Positions 21,439 to 32,310 of a stretch of 64,000 nucleotides of DNA are shown here, in pieces (position 1 is the stretch's first letter; the number at the start of each line of letters is the position of its first letter). This stretch comes from Rhizomys pruinosus (lineage: Eukaryota > Chordata > Mammalia > Rodentia > Spalacidae): contig VZQC01013302.1 in the NCBI GenBank assembly GCA_009823505.1, positions 708,788-772,787 on the forward strand, read 5' to 3'. The notes under the pieces were generated by a model. That model was given only the letters and a program-made list of their open reading frames with translations, was not told where the DNA came from and made no database searches. The translations under genes were made by a program, and so were the position numbers.

Positions 21439-22453
21439 TGCCACAGACCGGCCCAGCGGGGGGTTTTCCTCTGACTGTGGGAATCAGAGTCTTGGAAGGA
21501 GGGCACAGGTTAGGCGAAATATAGACAGACATGACACCAGAGTGGTCTTGAATCTTGTGCACTTTACTGAGAGCAAGTCAAAGTTTTTATACCACAAAAG
21601 GCTTATTGCTAAAGGAACTCACACCTGGGTTTCCAAGGACAGCAAGTCAGATAAATTTACACATCAATGGAAGTGCTTACACATGGTATACTGCTCACGC
21701 TGTCTTGGCAGGGTAGATAAGCAACAAAACAGCAGTCCTAAAACCACAGACCATAAACAGTTTGTGAGACTTCGTTTTTCTCTAAAGTTTCAATTTGGTT
21801 TTTCTCATCCTTCCTGGAGGCCAATTTTCCCAAGGCTGCTTGCTATCTCTAGGCTGTAATTTAAGCCATGGCCTGGGAAAGCCTCTTAATTACTTCTGTT
21901 TTTCTTAAAGGAGAAACCCGCCGAATGCCTCTAAGTATTACATTTTAACATGCATAACTGTAACTAAGACTTTTATCTTACTAATTCTATCAGATGTAGC
22001 TTCTTGCTTAAAGGACTGAGCCTTTATTCTTATTAAATCTGGAAAAACACTTTTATTATTTGTAACTGACCTATGATATCACTCAGTGTAATGTTTTTCA
22101 TTCATAATATCTTTGTGGGGACTTCTAGAACAAAGGAGCCTTTAGATACTGTTTCTCTGTATGATTTTGCTTAGGTTCATGAAGCTTCTGTTCACTTATT
22201 TCCAGACACATTTAACTGTCCCTTGTCTGGGACTGAGGTTGTGCTGAGCTCAGGAAAAGAATCAAAAGACAGTGTGCGAAGTCCAACACTCAAGAAGCAT
22301 AACATCTTTGTAGCGCATCGTGATCTTGGAAGCTAAGGCCGAGCACTCTGACAGGGACCACCAGGGAGCTTAGCCTCGAAAGACACATATCTCCTGTCTG
22401 TTATTATGACTTTCGTCATTGCTCACACAGACGACACTGGAGTTGGTGTGGCA
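21439..22453 (-). mobile_element. Solo ERVK-type LTR, 1,015 bp
   Basis: The ends form a perfect 7-bp inverted pair, TGCCACA...TGTGGCA, flanked by the 6-bp target duplication ATGACA (21433-21438 and 22454-22459). That is the signature of a class II LTR left after LTR-LTR recombination. Minus orientation is inferred from TATAAAAAC and an AGTAAA-like poly(A) signal before a GC-rich U5 (around 21450-21600). No internal sequence is present. The first 487 bp also occur at 14082-14568. Confidence 0.82.
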
Positions 22454-22933
22454 ATGACAGAGGTAAATAGTTGTAAAGGGAAACAATAATCCTGAATGAG
22501 GTAACCCAGCCTAAGAAAGAACACTAAGATAAATGAAGGACATAAAGGAGATAAAACTAGAAAAAGGAGAAATAAAACATCTATTTTTCAAATGATAGGA
22601 TCCATTATACAAAATACATTGAAAACACCACCAAAAAAACCTAGAGCTCATAAAAAACATTCAGCAAAGTATCAGGATACAAAATTAACACACAAAAATT
22701 AGTAGCCTCCCTATACACAAATGACAAACTAAAGTCAAGGAAGCAATCCTTTTCATAACGGCCACAAAAATAATAACAAATAATAAAGTACCTTGAATAA
22801 TAACTCTAACCAAGTAAGAGAAAGACCCATATAATGAAAACTTTACCACACTGAAAAATAAATTGAAGAAAATACTACAAGATTGAAAGACTTGACAAGC
22901 TAATGTATTGCTATGATTAATATTGTGAAAATG

Positions 22934-23150
22934 AGGGCTGAAGAGATGGCCCAGCATTTAAGGATGCTGGCTGCTCTTATGGAAGAGCACCCACATGGTG
23001 CTTAACAATGGTCCATAACCTCAGTTCCAGAGGATCTGTCACCTTCTTCTGGACTACACACGCATTGCACAATATGAGTGACTTTAAATATATGCAAATA
23101 GTCATAAAATTAAATTAATAATTTTGAAAAAATAAACAAAATTTTAAAAA
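22934..23150 (+). repeat. B2 SINE in the old L1
   Basis: GGGCTGAAGAGATGGCCCAGC...TGCTCTTATGGAAGAGCACCCACATGG with an A-rich tail, flanked by the 14-bp target copy ATATTGTGAAAATG (22920-22933 and 23151-23164). Confidence 0.9.
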
Positions 23151-23345
23151 ATATTGTGAAAATGGACATTTTTTTCCAAAGGCAGACTTCAAATTTAACA
23201 CAAGTTTCATCAAAATTACAATCTAGTTCCTCACAGAAACTAAAAAAAAATCTCAAATTTCATTTGAAAACACAAAAATCCCAGACAAAACAATCCTGAT
23301 TTTTTTAACTCAAAAACAAAAAAGTTGCTTAAGATATCACCATTC

Positions 23346-23591
23346 GGGGCTGGAGAGATGGCCTAGCGGTTAAGAGCGCCGACCGCTCTTGCAGAGGACC
23401 CGGGTTCGATCCCCAGCACCCACATGGCGGCTGAGAACCGTCTGAAACTCCAACTCCAGGAGAACTCCAGCTCCAGGGGAATCCGACGCCCACTTCTGAC
23501 CTCCGCGGCATTGCACGACACGGGTGCACAGACTTGCATGCAGACAATACATTCGTACACATACAGAAATAAATAAAATTAAAAAAAAAAA
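23346..23591 (+). repeat. Young B2 SINE with 17-bp internal duplication
   Basis: A full B2 with a 15-bp perfect target duplication AAGATATCACCATTC (23331-23345 and 23592-23606). The pol III A box (TGGCCTAGCGG, about 23360) and B box (GGTTCGATCCC, about 23403) look intact. An internal tandem pair of 17-mers (23446-23462, 23463-23479) marks a subfamily shared with 40143, 49051 and 58355. The tail has AATAAA-type signals and an A-run. Perfect flanks and intact promoter boxes suggest a recent insertion. The 60-95 aa antisense frames are SINE shadows. Confidence 0.95.
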
Positions 23592-23789
23592 AAGATATCA
23601 CCATTCCAGATTTCACGTTACACTACAAAGCTATAGTAATATAATCAGAAAGGTACTAGCATAAAAACAGACACATTGGTTTATGGAACGGCATTGAAGA
23701 GGCACATATAAGTCTACACTATTACAGCCACCTGATTTTTGGCAGAGGCCAACAATACACACTGAAGAAAACACAGCATCTTCAAGAAA

Positions 23790-24150
23790 TAGTGCTGGTT
23801 ATGACAGCAGGCACAGACCTGTGCAGGCCCAAGCCAGACACAAACCTGTCTGGTTCAGAGGAGGTGATCAAGAAGCCCCAGTTCTAGCTGAGGATGTACT
23901 GACAGTGAATAGGTGCTGGGAGAGGGAGAATCAGCTTTCTTTAGGCATTTGATACCTGATAGGATGACCAGACTCCAAGAGATAGACCCATATTCATGAG
24001 TATTTTGGACATAAATTAGACAGCATAGGCCTTTATAAAAAGAAAAAAAAATAGAGGACGTGAAGTTGTGGATGGGGATTGTAGGATGGGGGGGGCACAT
24101 GGTCTGCATATGATCAAAATGCATCAATCAATAAAAATATTGTTAGAAAA
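23790..24150 (+). repeat. L1 3'UTR tail inserted in old L1
   Basis: GGATGGGGATTGTAGGATGGGGGGGG...ATATGATCAAAATGCATCAATCAATAAAAATATT resembles an L1 3' tail. Old L1 ORF2 sequence continues on both sides. The target duplication is not clear. Confidence 0.55.
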
Positions 24151-24606
24151 GACAACATTGAAAAAAGCAACTGGACAACTACATGCAAAAACATGGAGCT
24201 AGATCCTTATTTCTCACACTGAGTGGAACTTCAAGTGGAACAAAGGCCACAACAGGAGACTGGGCACTCTGATTCTAGTAGAGGAGAAAGTGGGAATATG
24301 CCTGAATTTATTGACACAGAAAAGGACTTTCTGAATAAGACCCTGACAGAACAAGCATTAAGAGAAACAATTGATAAATGGGCTATCATGGATCTAAAAT
24401 TCTTCTGTACAGAAAAGACACTATTTGAGTGAAAAGACACCCTACAAAAGGGGGACAAGTCTTTATTAGCTATAATTCTGATCCTAGTGTCTATCACATC
24501 CAAAGAATTAAAAAAAGCCCTAAGCATCAAAAAAACGAGAACCTAATTTAAAAATGGGACCCAGAAATAGAGAATTATCAAAGATGAAATACAAATGTCT
24601 GAGATT

Positions 24607-24960
24607 ATATTTTTTTTATTTTTTATTTTTATTTTTTGCCAATGTTTTATTGAAGCTCTGTAGATTTCATATAAATCAAATTACATTACAAATCAAATCT
24701 AGACCCATGCCCCCCTCTCTGCCCCCCACACCAGAGCTCATGCATTCTGCCAAACATATTTTTCCTCTTTTTCTGCCTCTCAAAATTTTCCATGCAGAAA
24801 TTTACTGTTTCAAGCAGAAGTTCACCGTTTCAGTCAGTTCTTTGACACAGTCTTTTCTGTTGTTGTTGTTGTTGTTGTTGTTATTCCTTCCAATATGCAT
24901 CCCTCCAAAATATGCATATATGCATGCCACATATATCATAGGTTTTACCATCTTCAGCCT
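24607..24960 (-). repeat. L1 3'UTR, antisense
   Basis: A T-rich start, then ATGCCCCCCTCTCTGCCCC, a (GTT)n run (24860-24881) and CCAATATGCATCCC. This matches in reverse the L1 3'UTR at 51640-52215, including its AAC run. Confidence 0.8.
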
Positions 24961-25079
24961 ATGATTTTTCTTATTAGGCTGACAGATGTAATGTTTGAAG
25001 TTTCCTCCTTGGCAAGGACAAACCACCATCAGTTCTGCCCTTGTGCTCCACACTGGGGTTTTCCCTTCCCAGGGTCAAC

Positions 25080-25420
25080 AAATGAGGTCCAGTAAGCACT
25101 GCGTCCTGTCTTGATCTTTTTGTACTGGTTTTCATGATACAGCCTGAATAGTCCAACAATGGCAGTCTATATTCTGAAGAAGTGGAAACCCCAGTAGTAG
25201 CTGGATGTCTCAGCAGTCCCTATCTGGCACTGAAGGCTTGGAGGATTCTTGGAGAGACATGAGTCTTCAGTCGATATTGGAAGGTTGAAAAGCTGTATAT
25301 TCTCATGTCTTTGAAGGATATTAAAAGCAGTAGCAGCCACAGGGTAGCTGCACTTGCCAGTAAGACAGGCAAAACAACTGTGCTCTTTTCTCTTTTTACT
25401 AAGTTCTCAAGTTTTATACC
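25080..25420 (-). repeat. Degenerate ERVL-type (MT2-like) LTR fragment
   Basis: GGATGTCTCAGCAGTCCCTATCTGGCACTGAAGGC (25203 onward) aligns with the ERVL LTR segment at 19267 and with 32513. It is much more diverged than the provirus LTRs, so it is an older insertion of a related family. Ends not found. Confidence 0.55.
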
Positions 25421-25435
25421 TGAAGAATAATTTCT

Positions 25436-25446
25436 TTTTTCTTTTT

Positions 25447-25489
<43 letters not shown>

Positions 25490-26118
25490 TCCCTGTTCCT
25501 TGCCACCCACTCCACCAGAGCTCATGCATTCTGCCAAGCATGATTTTCATCTCTTTCTCAGTCTTTCTCAATATTCTCCATGTGGAAGTTGACTGTTTTG
25601 AGCAGAAGTTCAATGTTTCAGTCAGTTCTTCAATTCAATCCTTTCTGTTGTTGTTGTTGTTGTTGTTTCCAATATGCATCACTCCCAACTGCTTTGGACA
25701 AAAGCTCAAGGAGCCGTGCACAAGAATACTTACAACTAGGTAATTGGCACTAGCATCCACAGATGAGGGATATCATTCGTCATTTGTTTTTCTGGGACTG
25801 TTACTTCACTCAGCATGATGTCCTCTAGCTCCAGCCATTTTCCTGCAAAGCTCATGATGTCGTCTTTCTTTACTGCTGCATAGAACTCTATTGTGTAGAT
25901 GTACCACATTTTCTCTATCCACTCATCAGTTGAGGGATATTTGGGTTGGTTCCAGCTCCTTGCTATTGTGAATACAGCTGAAATAAACATGGCCATGCAT
26001 GTATCTCTGCAGTGGGGTGAGTCTTGAGGGTAAATGCCTAGGAGTGGTATGGCTGGGTCGGGTGGCAAGTTCATTCCAAGTTTTCCAAGGGTTCTCCACA
26101 CTGCTTTCCATAGTTGCT
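25436..26118 (-). mobile_element. 5'-truncated L1 with target duplication
   Basis: An antisense L1 3' end of 683 bp flanked by an 18-bp duplication ACCTGAAGAATAATTTCT (25418-25435; one mismatch at 26119-26136). It holds a T-run with (TA)n (25449-25483), the 3'UTR with (GTT)n (25645-25668) and the last 121 codons of ORF2 as an open frame (25736-26101). That frame contains PAIPLLGIYPQD and MWYIYTIEFYAAVKKDD, the standard L1 ORF2 C-terminus. It is cut at the 5' side, as for most L1 insertions. Confidence 0.92.
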
Positions 26119-26136
26119 ACCTGAAGTATAATTTCT

Positions 26137-26750
26137 CAGGCCTTACTATTTATTTATTTATGGTTATACTTTCCTTTTGGATGTTTAAGGCCACACAGCC
26201 CACATTAACCAAGGTTTTTGTTTTCTCAAGGTCAGTTGATGATTTGGTCCTCAAGGGTCACTCAGTTTTTTGGAGGGGAGGGAGCCCCTGGCTCCTTTTG
26301 TCTTTTCCATAACCAGTTCCATCAACTCGTGGACAAAGTCAGGTCTTGGTAGACTATGTTTCCCTTTTAGAAACATGAGCAGACTTGCCTCTGTGTTGAC
26401 TGGACACTGGCTGAAGTCCTATTAGTGGATCTTCAAGACCTCTCTGAACAGGAAGACCGGTGACTCACATTTGCTGGACATTTCAAGAGATGCCCCCATG
26501 CATAGTCTCCTGGGACTTAGTTGACCTCTGAGGGCAAGGAACAAAGTTATTCCTTAAGACCCTGGGCCAAATTGGTATGAGCATTAAGTGGTCATTAAGC
26601 ATCCAGAAAGGCTAAGTTACACCAGAGTGATACTTTTAACTACTTTATAATAGTTTAGAAAATGCTTGGACAAAAGCTCAAGCAGCCTTGTATAAGAAAT
26701 ACTAAGAAGCACTTCCATAAAATAAATACTGTGGTTAGACATAATGTCAT
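26137..26750. other. Gap without a recognised family
   Basis: Moderate-GC sequence without a clear open frame or repeat signature. Some of it could belong to the LTR interrupted at 25435, but I cannot align it. Confidence 0.4.
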
Positions 26751-26759
26751 GACAAACTA

Positions 26760-27197
26760 GTTTTTTCTGCATTCCTTTGATCTTATATTACGCTAAAATA
26801 TACATATCCTTCATCCATATACCAAAATTCCTAACTCTGAAAATAAATGGTAGCTTAGTTCTAAAACCTGTTAAGGGATTCACAATATAAGTTTTCAGAG
26901 CAGATTAACATTGCTCAGTTTGCCTTACAATTAGGTAATTGACACTAGCATCCACAGATGAGGGGTACCATTTGTCATTTGCTTTTCTGGGACTGTATTA
27001 CTTCACTTAGCATGATATCTTCTAGCTCCATCCATTTACCTACAAAATTCATGATGTCATCTTTCTTTACCACTGCATAGAACTCCATTGTGTCGATGTA
27101 CCATGTTTTCTCTATCCACTCTTGAGGAGCACTTGGGTTGGTTCCAGCTCTTTGCTATTGTGAAGAGAGCTGCAATAAACATGGCTATGCATGTATC
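26760..27197 (-). repeat. L1 3' end, antisense
   Basis: Matches 52730-53190: TTACGCTAAAATATACATATCC in the 3'UTR, then CATCCACAGATGAGGGGTACC and the ORF2 end (CTTTACCACTGCATAGAACTCC). It stops in ATGCATGTATC where the strand switches. Confidence 0.85.
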
Positions 27198-27286
27198 ATA
27201 CCACTCCTGGGTATATACCCACAAGACTCATCTTATCGCAGAGATACATGCACAGCCATGTTTATTGCAGCTTGCTTCACAATAGC
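27154..27286. repeat. L1-derived inverted repeat (44-bp arms)
   Basis: Left arm 27154-27197 (antisense ORF2) and right arm 27243-27286 (sense ORF2) are near-perfect inverted copies around a 45-bp spacer. The sense part begins ATACCACTCCTGGGTATAT at about 27200. It is a strand switch within L1 sequence. Confidence 0.85.
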
Positions 27287-27290
27287 GATT

Positions 27291-27455
27291 ATGTATTTTT
27301 TAATTTATTTATTATCTTTTATGTGTATGAGTGTACTGTCTGAATGTAGGTTGGTGCACCCATGTCGTGCAATGCCTTGGAGGTTAGAAGAGGTGGTCAA
27401 ATTCCCCTGCAACTGAAGCTAAAGATGGTTCTTAGCCGCCATGTTGGTGCTGTGA
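27291..27455 (-). repeat. B2 SINE, antisense
   Basis: TTTATGTGTATGAGTGTACTG...GTCGTGCAATGCC...TTCTTAGCCGCCATGTTGGTGCTG is an antisense B2 that lacks the tRNA-like head. Confidence 0.82.
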
Positions 27456-27459
27456 TTAT

Positions 27460-27830
27460 ATATCTTTTAATGACCAACAAACATCCTTAGCCATCAGAAA
27501 AAGTGAATTGAAACTGTTTTGAGATCTCATCTTACCTAAGTCAGAAAGATCAAGATAAAGAGACCAGATGAAGACAAATGTTGGCAAGGGTGTGGGGAAA
27601 GGGAGACACTCATTTTTGATGATCATAGACATCAAATTGATCATCAAAGAAATTGATCCCCTGTTGACTTCTGTGTGTCTGTTTTTACCTGATTTTGGTA
27701 TCAGAATATTACTGTCTTCATGAAATGAATGTGGTAGTGTTCTTCCATTCCTAGTTTGGAGAACAAGTAAAGAAGCATTGATAGTAAATCCTCCTCTAAT
27801 ATAGGATTGAATTCAACAGGGAATACTAAT
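27460..27830. repeat. Two short L1 ORF2 fragments, opposite strands
   Basis: 27460-27645 is plus-strand L1 (GAGATCTCATCTTACCTAAGTCAG...TGTTGGCAAGGGTGTGG). 27655-27830 is minus-strand L1 (CTGATTTTGGTATCAGAATATTACTG). Both are diverged and lack open frames. Confidence 0.62.
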
Positions 27831-27936
27831 TCTATGGCTTGTCACAAATTAATATTTACCTATTAATTTTTTAATAATTAGCCACTGATCAGACTTTTTC
27901 GTTGTAGAAAAATTGCTATATTTGTTTTAAAAATCC

Positions 27937-28078
27937 TGGTGGCACACACCTTTAATCCTAACACTTGGGAGGCAGAGGCAGGTGGATCTTTGTGAGTTCA
28001 AGGCCAGCCTGGTCTACAGAGTGATTTCCAGGACAGCTGGGGCTACAGGGAGACCCTGTCTCAAAAGACAAAAAAAAA
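27937..28078 (+). repeat. B1 SINE
   Basis: CTGGTGGCACACACCTTTAATCC to GACCCTGTCTCAAAAGAC then an A-run: a near-complete plus-strand B1. Confidence 0.93.
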
Positions 28079-28213
28079 TATATCTCTATTGGCTAGCTTT
28101 CATAGTGCTGGAAGGTCCTCTGCATGTTACTGGAAGAGAAAAGTAATCATCAAACTCAGCTGTAAATCTAGAACAACCACTGGGCTGACATGATCTGTCC
28201 ACCGGTACAATNT

Positions 28214-28228
28214 TGTACAACATGGGTG

Positions 28229-28268
<40 letters not shown>

Positions 28269-28310
28269 GGCAATGCACTAATACACATAAAATAAAAAAA
28301 ATCATAAAAT
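28214..28310 (+). repeat. B2 3' part with (TA)n, preceded by an N
   Basis: TGTACAACATGGGTGCACA, a (TA)n run (28227-28265) and GCAGGCAATGCACTAATACACATAAAATAAAA form a B2 tail. An N sits at 28212, just before it. The sequence upstream (28085-28210) is not B2, and I do not recognise it. Confidence 0.65.
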
Positions 28311-28319
28311 ATTTAATTT

Positions 28320-29651
28320 CTTAAAACCAAGGTCATTATGGCAAAGATAGAGAATTATGTGCTACAAAGAAAATATACACTTAAATTTCTCAAGATTATG
28401 ATCAGTGCCTTTAACATGCTATTCTGATCAACAGAGTCTGAAAGAGAGGCCAGAAGTGGAATCTAAGTTACTTTAAGATTTCCCTTGATTGTGCTGAATG
28501 CATCCTGCTCATGTTCCCCAAACCAGGAAGTAGATTATCCACCCAATCCCAAGACTAGAGTGAAAATTATTATTATAAAATCTTAGTGAGATTTATCTAC
28601 CCTTTGTAAGCCTGACAACATCTTTAAGTATAGTATATGAGAAATTTAAAAGTAAAATATCCTTACATATGATAATCATAGATTTGAAATCATTATAAAT
28701 TCAGGTAATTATTTAAGTACCTAACAATGTAAACACAAGTACATAATTGCATGTGTTCCCAGGTGCAGGTACCAGAAGGCCTGGGGAAGCCAATGGCCCT
28801 GGGGAAGGAAAATTAGAACTTTCTATTATAAAGACAATGATGTGTAACACATATGTGTTGCTTATAAACTTAGGAGGCAAAAATATGGACCATGTTACAT
28901 AAAAGTTCAACAGAGTTGCTTGGGCTTGCCAATGAGGAACCTTCAACCTTCGAGCACTTAAGGAAAACATGACATCTTTTAGAAAAAAAATCCTCCAATT
29001 CAGGCAATATGTATGTAAGTATATTATATATATATAACTATGTGTATATGTATATTATATATACATATTAAAGCAATACAAATTAGAAAGAATAACAACA
29101 AAAAAATGTTCAACAGAGTTATTGAGATAGAATTCAGCAGAAGACAGGAAGAAGTATGAGTGTATGAGTCAGCAGATGGGGATCTCAGAGAGAGAAGGAA
29201 CCATTTCGGATCTGTCATGATAGGAATGGGAAGCCGATTTGGTGGATAAGCTTATCCTAGGGTGAATAAGCACCCTAGGCTGAGTGTGTGAAGTTGAAGG
29301 AATTATTTAGGAGTACTTTGTACTCTGAGGAATTCTGCCAGGAGATTCAAACCATAAATCAGATAAGAATTGAAAAGAAGAAAGGTAACTTGCATTTCCG
29401 AATTTATGTAAAATTTTTGACAATGAAAGTCCTCTATAGGTAAAAAGATTTTGGAGTACTACTTAGAGTGCCCAGCTTGGAAGCAGAGGATTAGAAGACA
29501 GCTTGGTCAATTACTTTTGGGTATGAACCCATCAAAAAAAGCAGCCTAGAAATATCAGTGTCCAAGATTGTTCTATTGGTCATACAAATATATGTACATA
29601 TTCCCCTCAGGCACCAAATTAGATTTTTAAGAGAGCAGGAACAATGTAAAG

Positions 29652-29694
<43 letters not shown>

Positions 29695-30070
29695 ATGTAT
29701 CAGTATTAATATAACAATTATTTATCCCCTTGGACTAATGTGGCTTGTAACATTCAACATACATCTATTCATTTTTAGTGTCAGAATACTAAACTAACAT
29801 ACTTTCTGTTTCAGCAACCAGAACCCAGAAATTCTGGATGCATGCTTGATGACTATGTACTGTCCAAGTCCTATCAGTCATACTAGTTAAGTGGTTCAGA
29901 CTCTACCCGCTTTGCTAGATCCCACCTTAAAGTCAACAACTTCCTTTTGTGTGGACTGCGATGAAAGGCCTCTCCTCACATTTACTTTTCCTTCTGATCA
30001 TGTGACTCTAATCATGACCCTCCCTTACTCAAAGCCTATTTATGGCTTCCCATTCTTCTTATGATAAAGG
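28320..30070. other. AT-rich gap; possible old L1 3'UTR, (CA)n
   Basis: No host exon is visible. GCAATACAAATTAGAAAGAATAACAAC (about 29073) resembles the L1 3'UTR at 51958, so an old plus-strand L1 tail may lie at about 28850-29110. (CA)n occupies 29657-29692. The remainder is unassigned. Confidence 0.45.
29657..29692. repeat. (CA)n microsatellite
   Basis: About 18 uninterrupted AC units. Confidence 0.95.
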
Positions 30071-30079
30071 ACAAAAAAA

Positions 30080-30233
30080 TTTTTTTGGTCTTTTTCTAGA
30101 CAGGGCCTCCATGTAGCCCTAGGCTGTCCTGGAACTTGCTCTGTAGACCAGGCTGGCCTTGAACTCACAAAGATTTGCCTACCTCTGCCTTCCAGGTGCT
30201 AGGATTAAAGGTGTGCATCACTACACCCAGAGT
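30080..30233 (-). repeat. B1 SINE
   Basis: Antisense B1 with the ACCAGGCTGGCCTTGAACTC core. GGACAAAA followed by T-rich sequence occurs on both sides, a likely target duplication. Confidence 0.92.
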
Positions 30234-30949
30234 GGGACAAAATTTTTTAATGTGTATTGCCTTTCTCATTAGTTTTGAGGAAGACTTACTGGATGCACAC
30301 ATGAATGAATAAATCCCATTATTCCATTCTCTTTTAATAAATTTTATCTATTACTTATGACCACATCAAACAGTTAACCATTTATTCCATGTGATTATTT
30401 TTAATTATTTCTTAATGTCTGTCTCCCTACTAACATATAAGCTGCTCATAAACATAGTCTCTATCTGCATTTCTCTGTAACTTTATTCACAGTCTCTACG
30501 ACATGAAAAAGAAGAGATATATTTAACATATAAATAAAAGAAATATTATATGATTATTTGTGAATGCCACCAAAAAGTTAGAACAATAAGAATTTGTTCC
30601 CACCCAGTGCATTGGTACTTTCAAGCAAGGAAAAAAGTTGTATTAGAATTTAGATTAGTTTTACATTTAAAATCCTTTCTAGGAAAGTTAATTTGAATAT
30701 TCACACCTTCTTCTTCTGCCAGCATGTTTCAAAGTCACACACTAAGAAAATCTGAGAACAGCTGGCTAGCATATTTCTTGATTTTTTTTTTTTTTACTTG
30801 CATAGGAAATCAGTAAAGCTAACCTCCTGAAGATCAGGACTTGGTACTGTCTTCCTAAAGAAGAGAAGAGAAGAAACTATCATTTTCAGCTTTCCTGGGG
30901 AGAAAGGATCCAATAAATAACGAATTCAAAAATTTCCTCAGAAAAGAGG

Positions 30950-31022
30950 ATGGAACTGGAGATGTAGCTCTAGGGTAGAGCAGTTGCTTAGCATGCATAC
31001 AGCCCTGGGTTTAATACCCACC
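30950..31022 (+). repeat. ID-type SINE
   Basis: GGAACTGGAGATGTAGCTCTAGGGTAGAGCAGTTGCTTAGCATGC...CCCTGGGTTTAATACCCACC follows the tRNA-Ala-derived ID/BC1 layout, diverged. It is followed by a CATA repeat in place of a plain A-tail. Confidence 0.8.
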
Positions 31023-31068
31023 ATACATGCATACATACATACATACATATATACATACATACATACAA
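31023..31068. repeat. (CATA)n microsatellite
   Basis: ATAC units with one ATAT interruption, at the 3' end of the ID element. Confidence 0.92.
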
Positions 31069-31589
31069 CCTGTTAAGAGATTTCAAGTCCTTTACCTTTG
31101 TTCACTAACTTAGCCAAAGCTGCTGAAAACCACTTTAAAGCTGGTAAAAATCTGACAAGCATATAAAAATGGAGCTTGAATGCTAGAGAGAATCATAATG
31201 CTGTGCTCAAGAATTAACAATATATTCTCAGTTTAGTACTAATCACGATAACTTAAAAAAATAAAGCAGACATAAAACACCATTTAAGTGATCATTGAAG
31301 ATACAGTAAAATCTAAGCACTACACCTAACCCTAAAGAAGAGGAAATCAAAAGAAATTATTTCAAATTTATTACAAATAATTTTATAAGGATGCTTGCAG
31401 TTAAATAAAGAGTTGCCATCTTAAAGATGCAAAAAGAAATATAAACAAATGAAAATATGAAGAAAGGAATAATGACACTGACTCTATACATTATAGAGAA
31501 TTTTTTAAATGCTGCCTTATATAACCGGTCCTAAAAGAAATTATCATAACCTACTAAAATTAAGATAGCATGTGTGTTGTCTTCATAGG

Positions 31590-31860
31590 ATTTCCATAGC
31601 AAAGTATCACAGACTGAGAGGACTCTTCAACAGAGGTTTATTTCTGAGTTCTAGAGACTAGAAATCCAAAATGACAGTGTCAGCAAGCCTGGTTTCTCCT
31701 GATACCCTCTCTTCCCTTGTAGATGGCATCAGTTTCTATTGTCTCACAATGTGCTCATATCTTCTTGTGAAGACATTAAGCATATTGAGTTGGGATCCAC
31801 TAATAGGATGGATTTATACCCTCTGATCCATACTCTTCTTTCAACTGTGGTCCAAAACTA
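31590..31860 (-). repeat. Ancient MaLR-type LTR fragment (MLT1-like)
   Basis: Read on the minus strand, the end AGAAATAAACCTCTGTT...CAGTCTGTGATACTTTGCTATGG matches the general pattern of old mammalian MaLR LTR 3' ends. Family assignment is from memory of the pattern. Confidence 0.5.
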
Positions 31861-31867
31861 TTATACC

Positions 31868-32220
31868 TATTAGTTACTTTTCTCTTGTTGTGATAAAGCA
31901 CCCTGACCAAGGAAATTTCCAGAAAGAATTTATTAAGCTTATGGTTCCAGAGGGTTAAAAGTCCATCACACTGGGGGAGGCATAGAAGGAAGCACCCAGA
32001 ACAAAAAAGCAGAGCATCCACATCTTCCAGCAGGCACAGGAAGCAGAGAAAGGAACTGCAAGTGGGCCAAAGATATGAACTCTCAAAACCCACCTCCAGT
32101 GATAAACTACCTCCAGCAAGGCCACACATCCTAATGTTTTCATGCCCCTCCCTAAACAGCACCACCAACTGTCCACATACTTGAGCCTATAAGGAGCCAG
32201 TTCTCATTCAAACCACCACA
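31868..32220 (-). repeat. MaLR LTR, MT type
   Basis: On the minus strand it starts TGTGGTGGTTTGAATGAGAA and ends near AAAGTAACTAATA, about 353 bp. Same family as the pair at 36438 and 38090. The 122-aa minus frame across it is not a gene. Confidence 0.78.
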
Positions 32221-32310
32221 TTAGTTTAAATGGAAATTTGATAAATTCTATATAATCCTTGTTTTAAATTACATATAAATCTAGGTAGCATGAAGAAATA
32301 GGAGACAATC

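Larger units (their letters stand above)
14570..21905 (+). repeat. Segmental duplication copy B (about 7.3 kb)
   Basis: Second copy of 3674-14568, same orientation, 3.5 kb shorter because of an ERVL internal deletion near 18643. It contains, in order, a B1, the ERVK 3' end, B2, B1, an internally deleted ERVL within an L1 tail, an L1 fragment, B2 and the start of a solo LTR. Beyond 21905 the LTR continues into unique sequence. Confidence 0.93.
22470..24600 (+). repeat. Old L1 ORF2 region with three nested insertions
   Basis: Plus-strand L1 ORF2 3' half without an open frame: AGGATACAAAATTAACACACAAAAATTAGTAGCC (about 22675), CCACCTGATTTTTGGCAGAGG (about 23728) and ATGGATCTAAAATTCTTCTGTACAG (about 24390). 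It is interrupted by a B2 (22934-23150), a second B2 (23346-23591) and a short L1 tail (about 23790-24150). Each L1 stretch resumes where the previous one stopped. Confidence 0.85.

Noticed and set aside
23346..23420. tRNA-like head with A and B boxes
   Set aside because: It is the tRNA-derived start of a B2 SINE, not a tRNA gene; no complete cloverleaf follows.
23329..23616. 95-aa frame and similar antisense frames at 40147, 49080 and 58385
   Set aside because: All are antisense readings of the same young B2 subfamily. Similarity between them reflects shared SINE origin.
31800..32168. 122-aa minus-strand frame, Cys/Leu-rich
   Set aside because: It lies almost entirely inside an MT-type MaLR LTR, so it is a shadow of repeat sequence.
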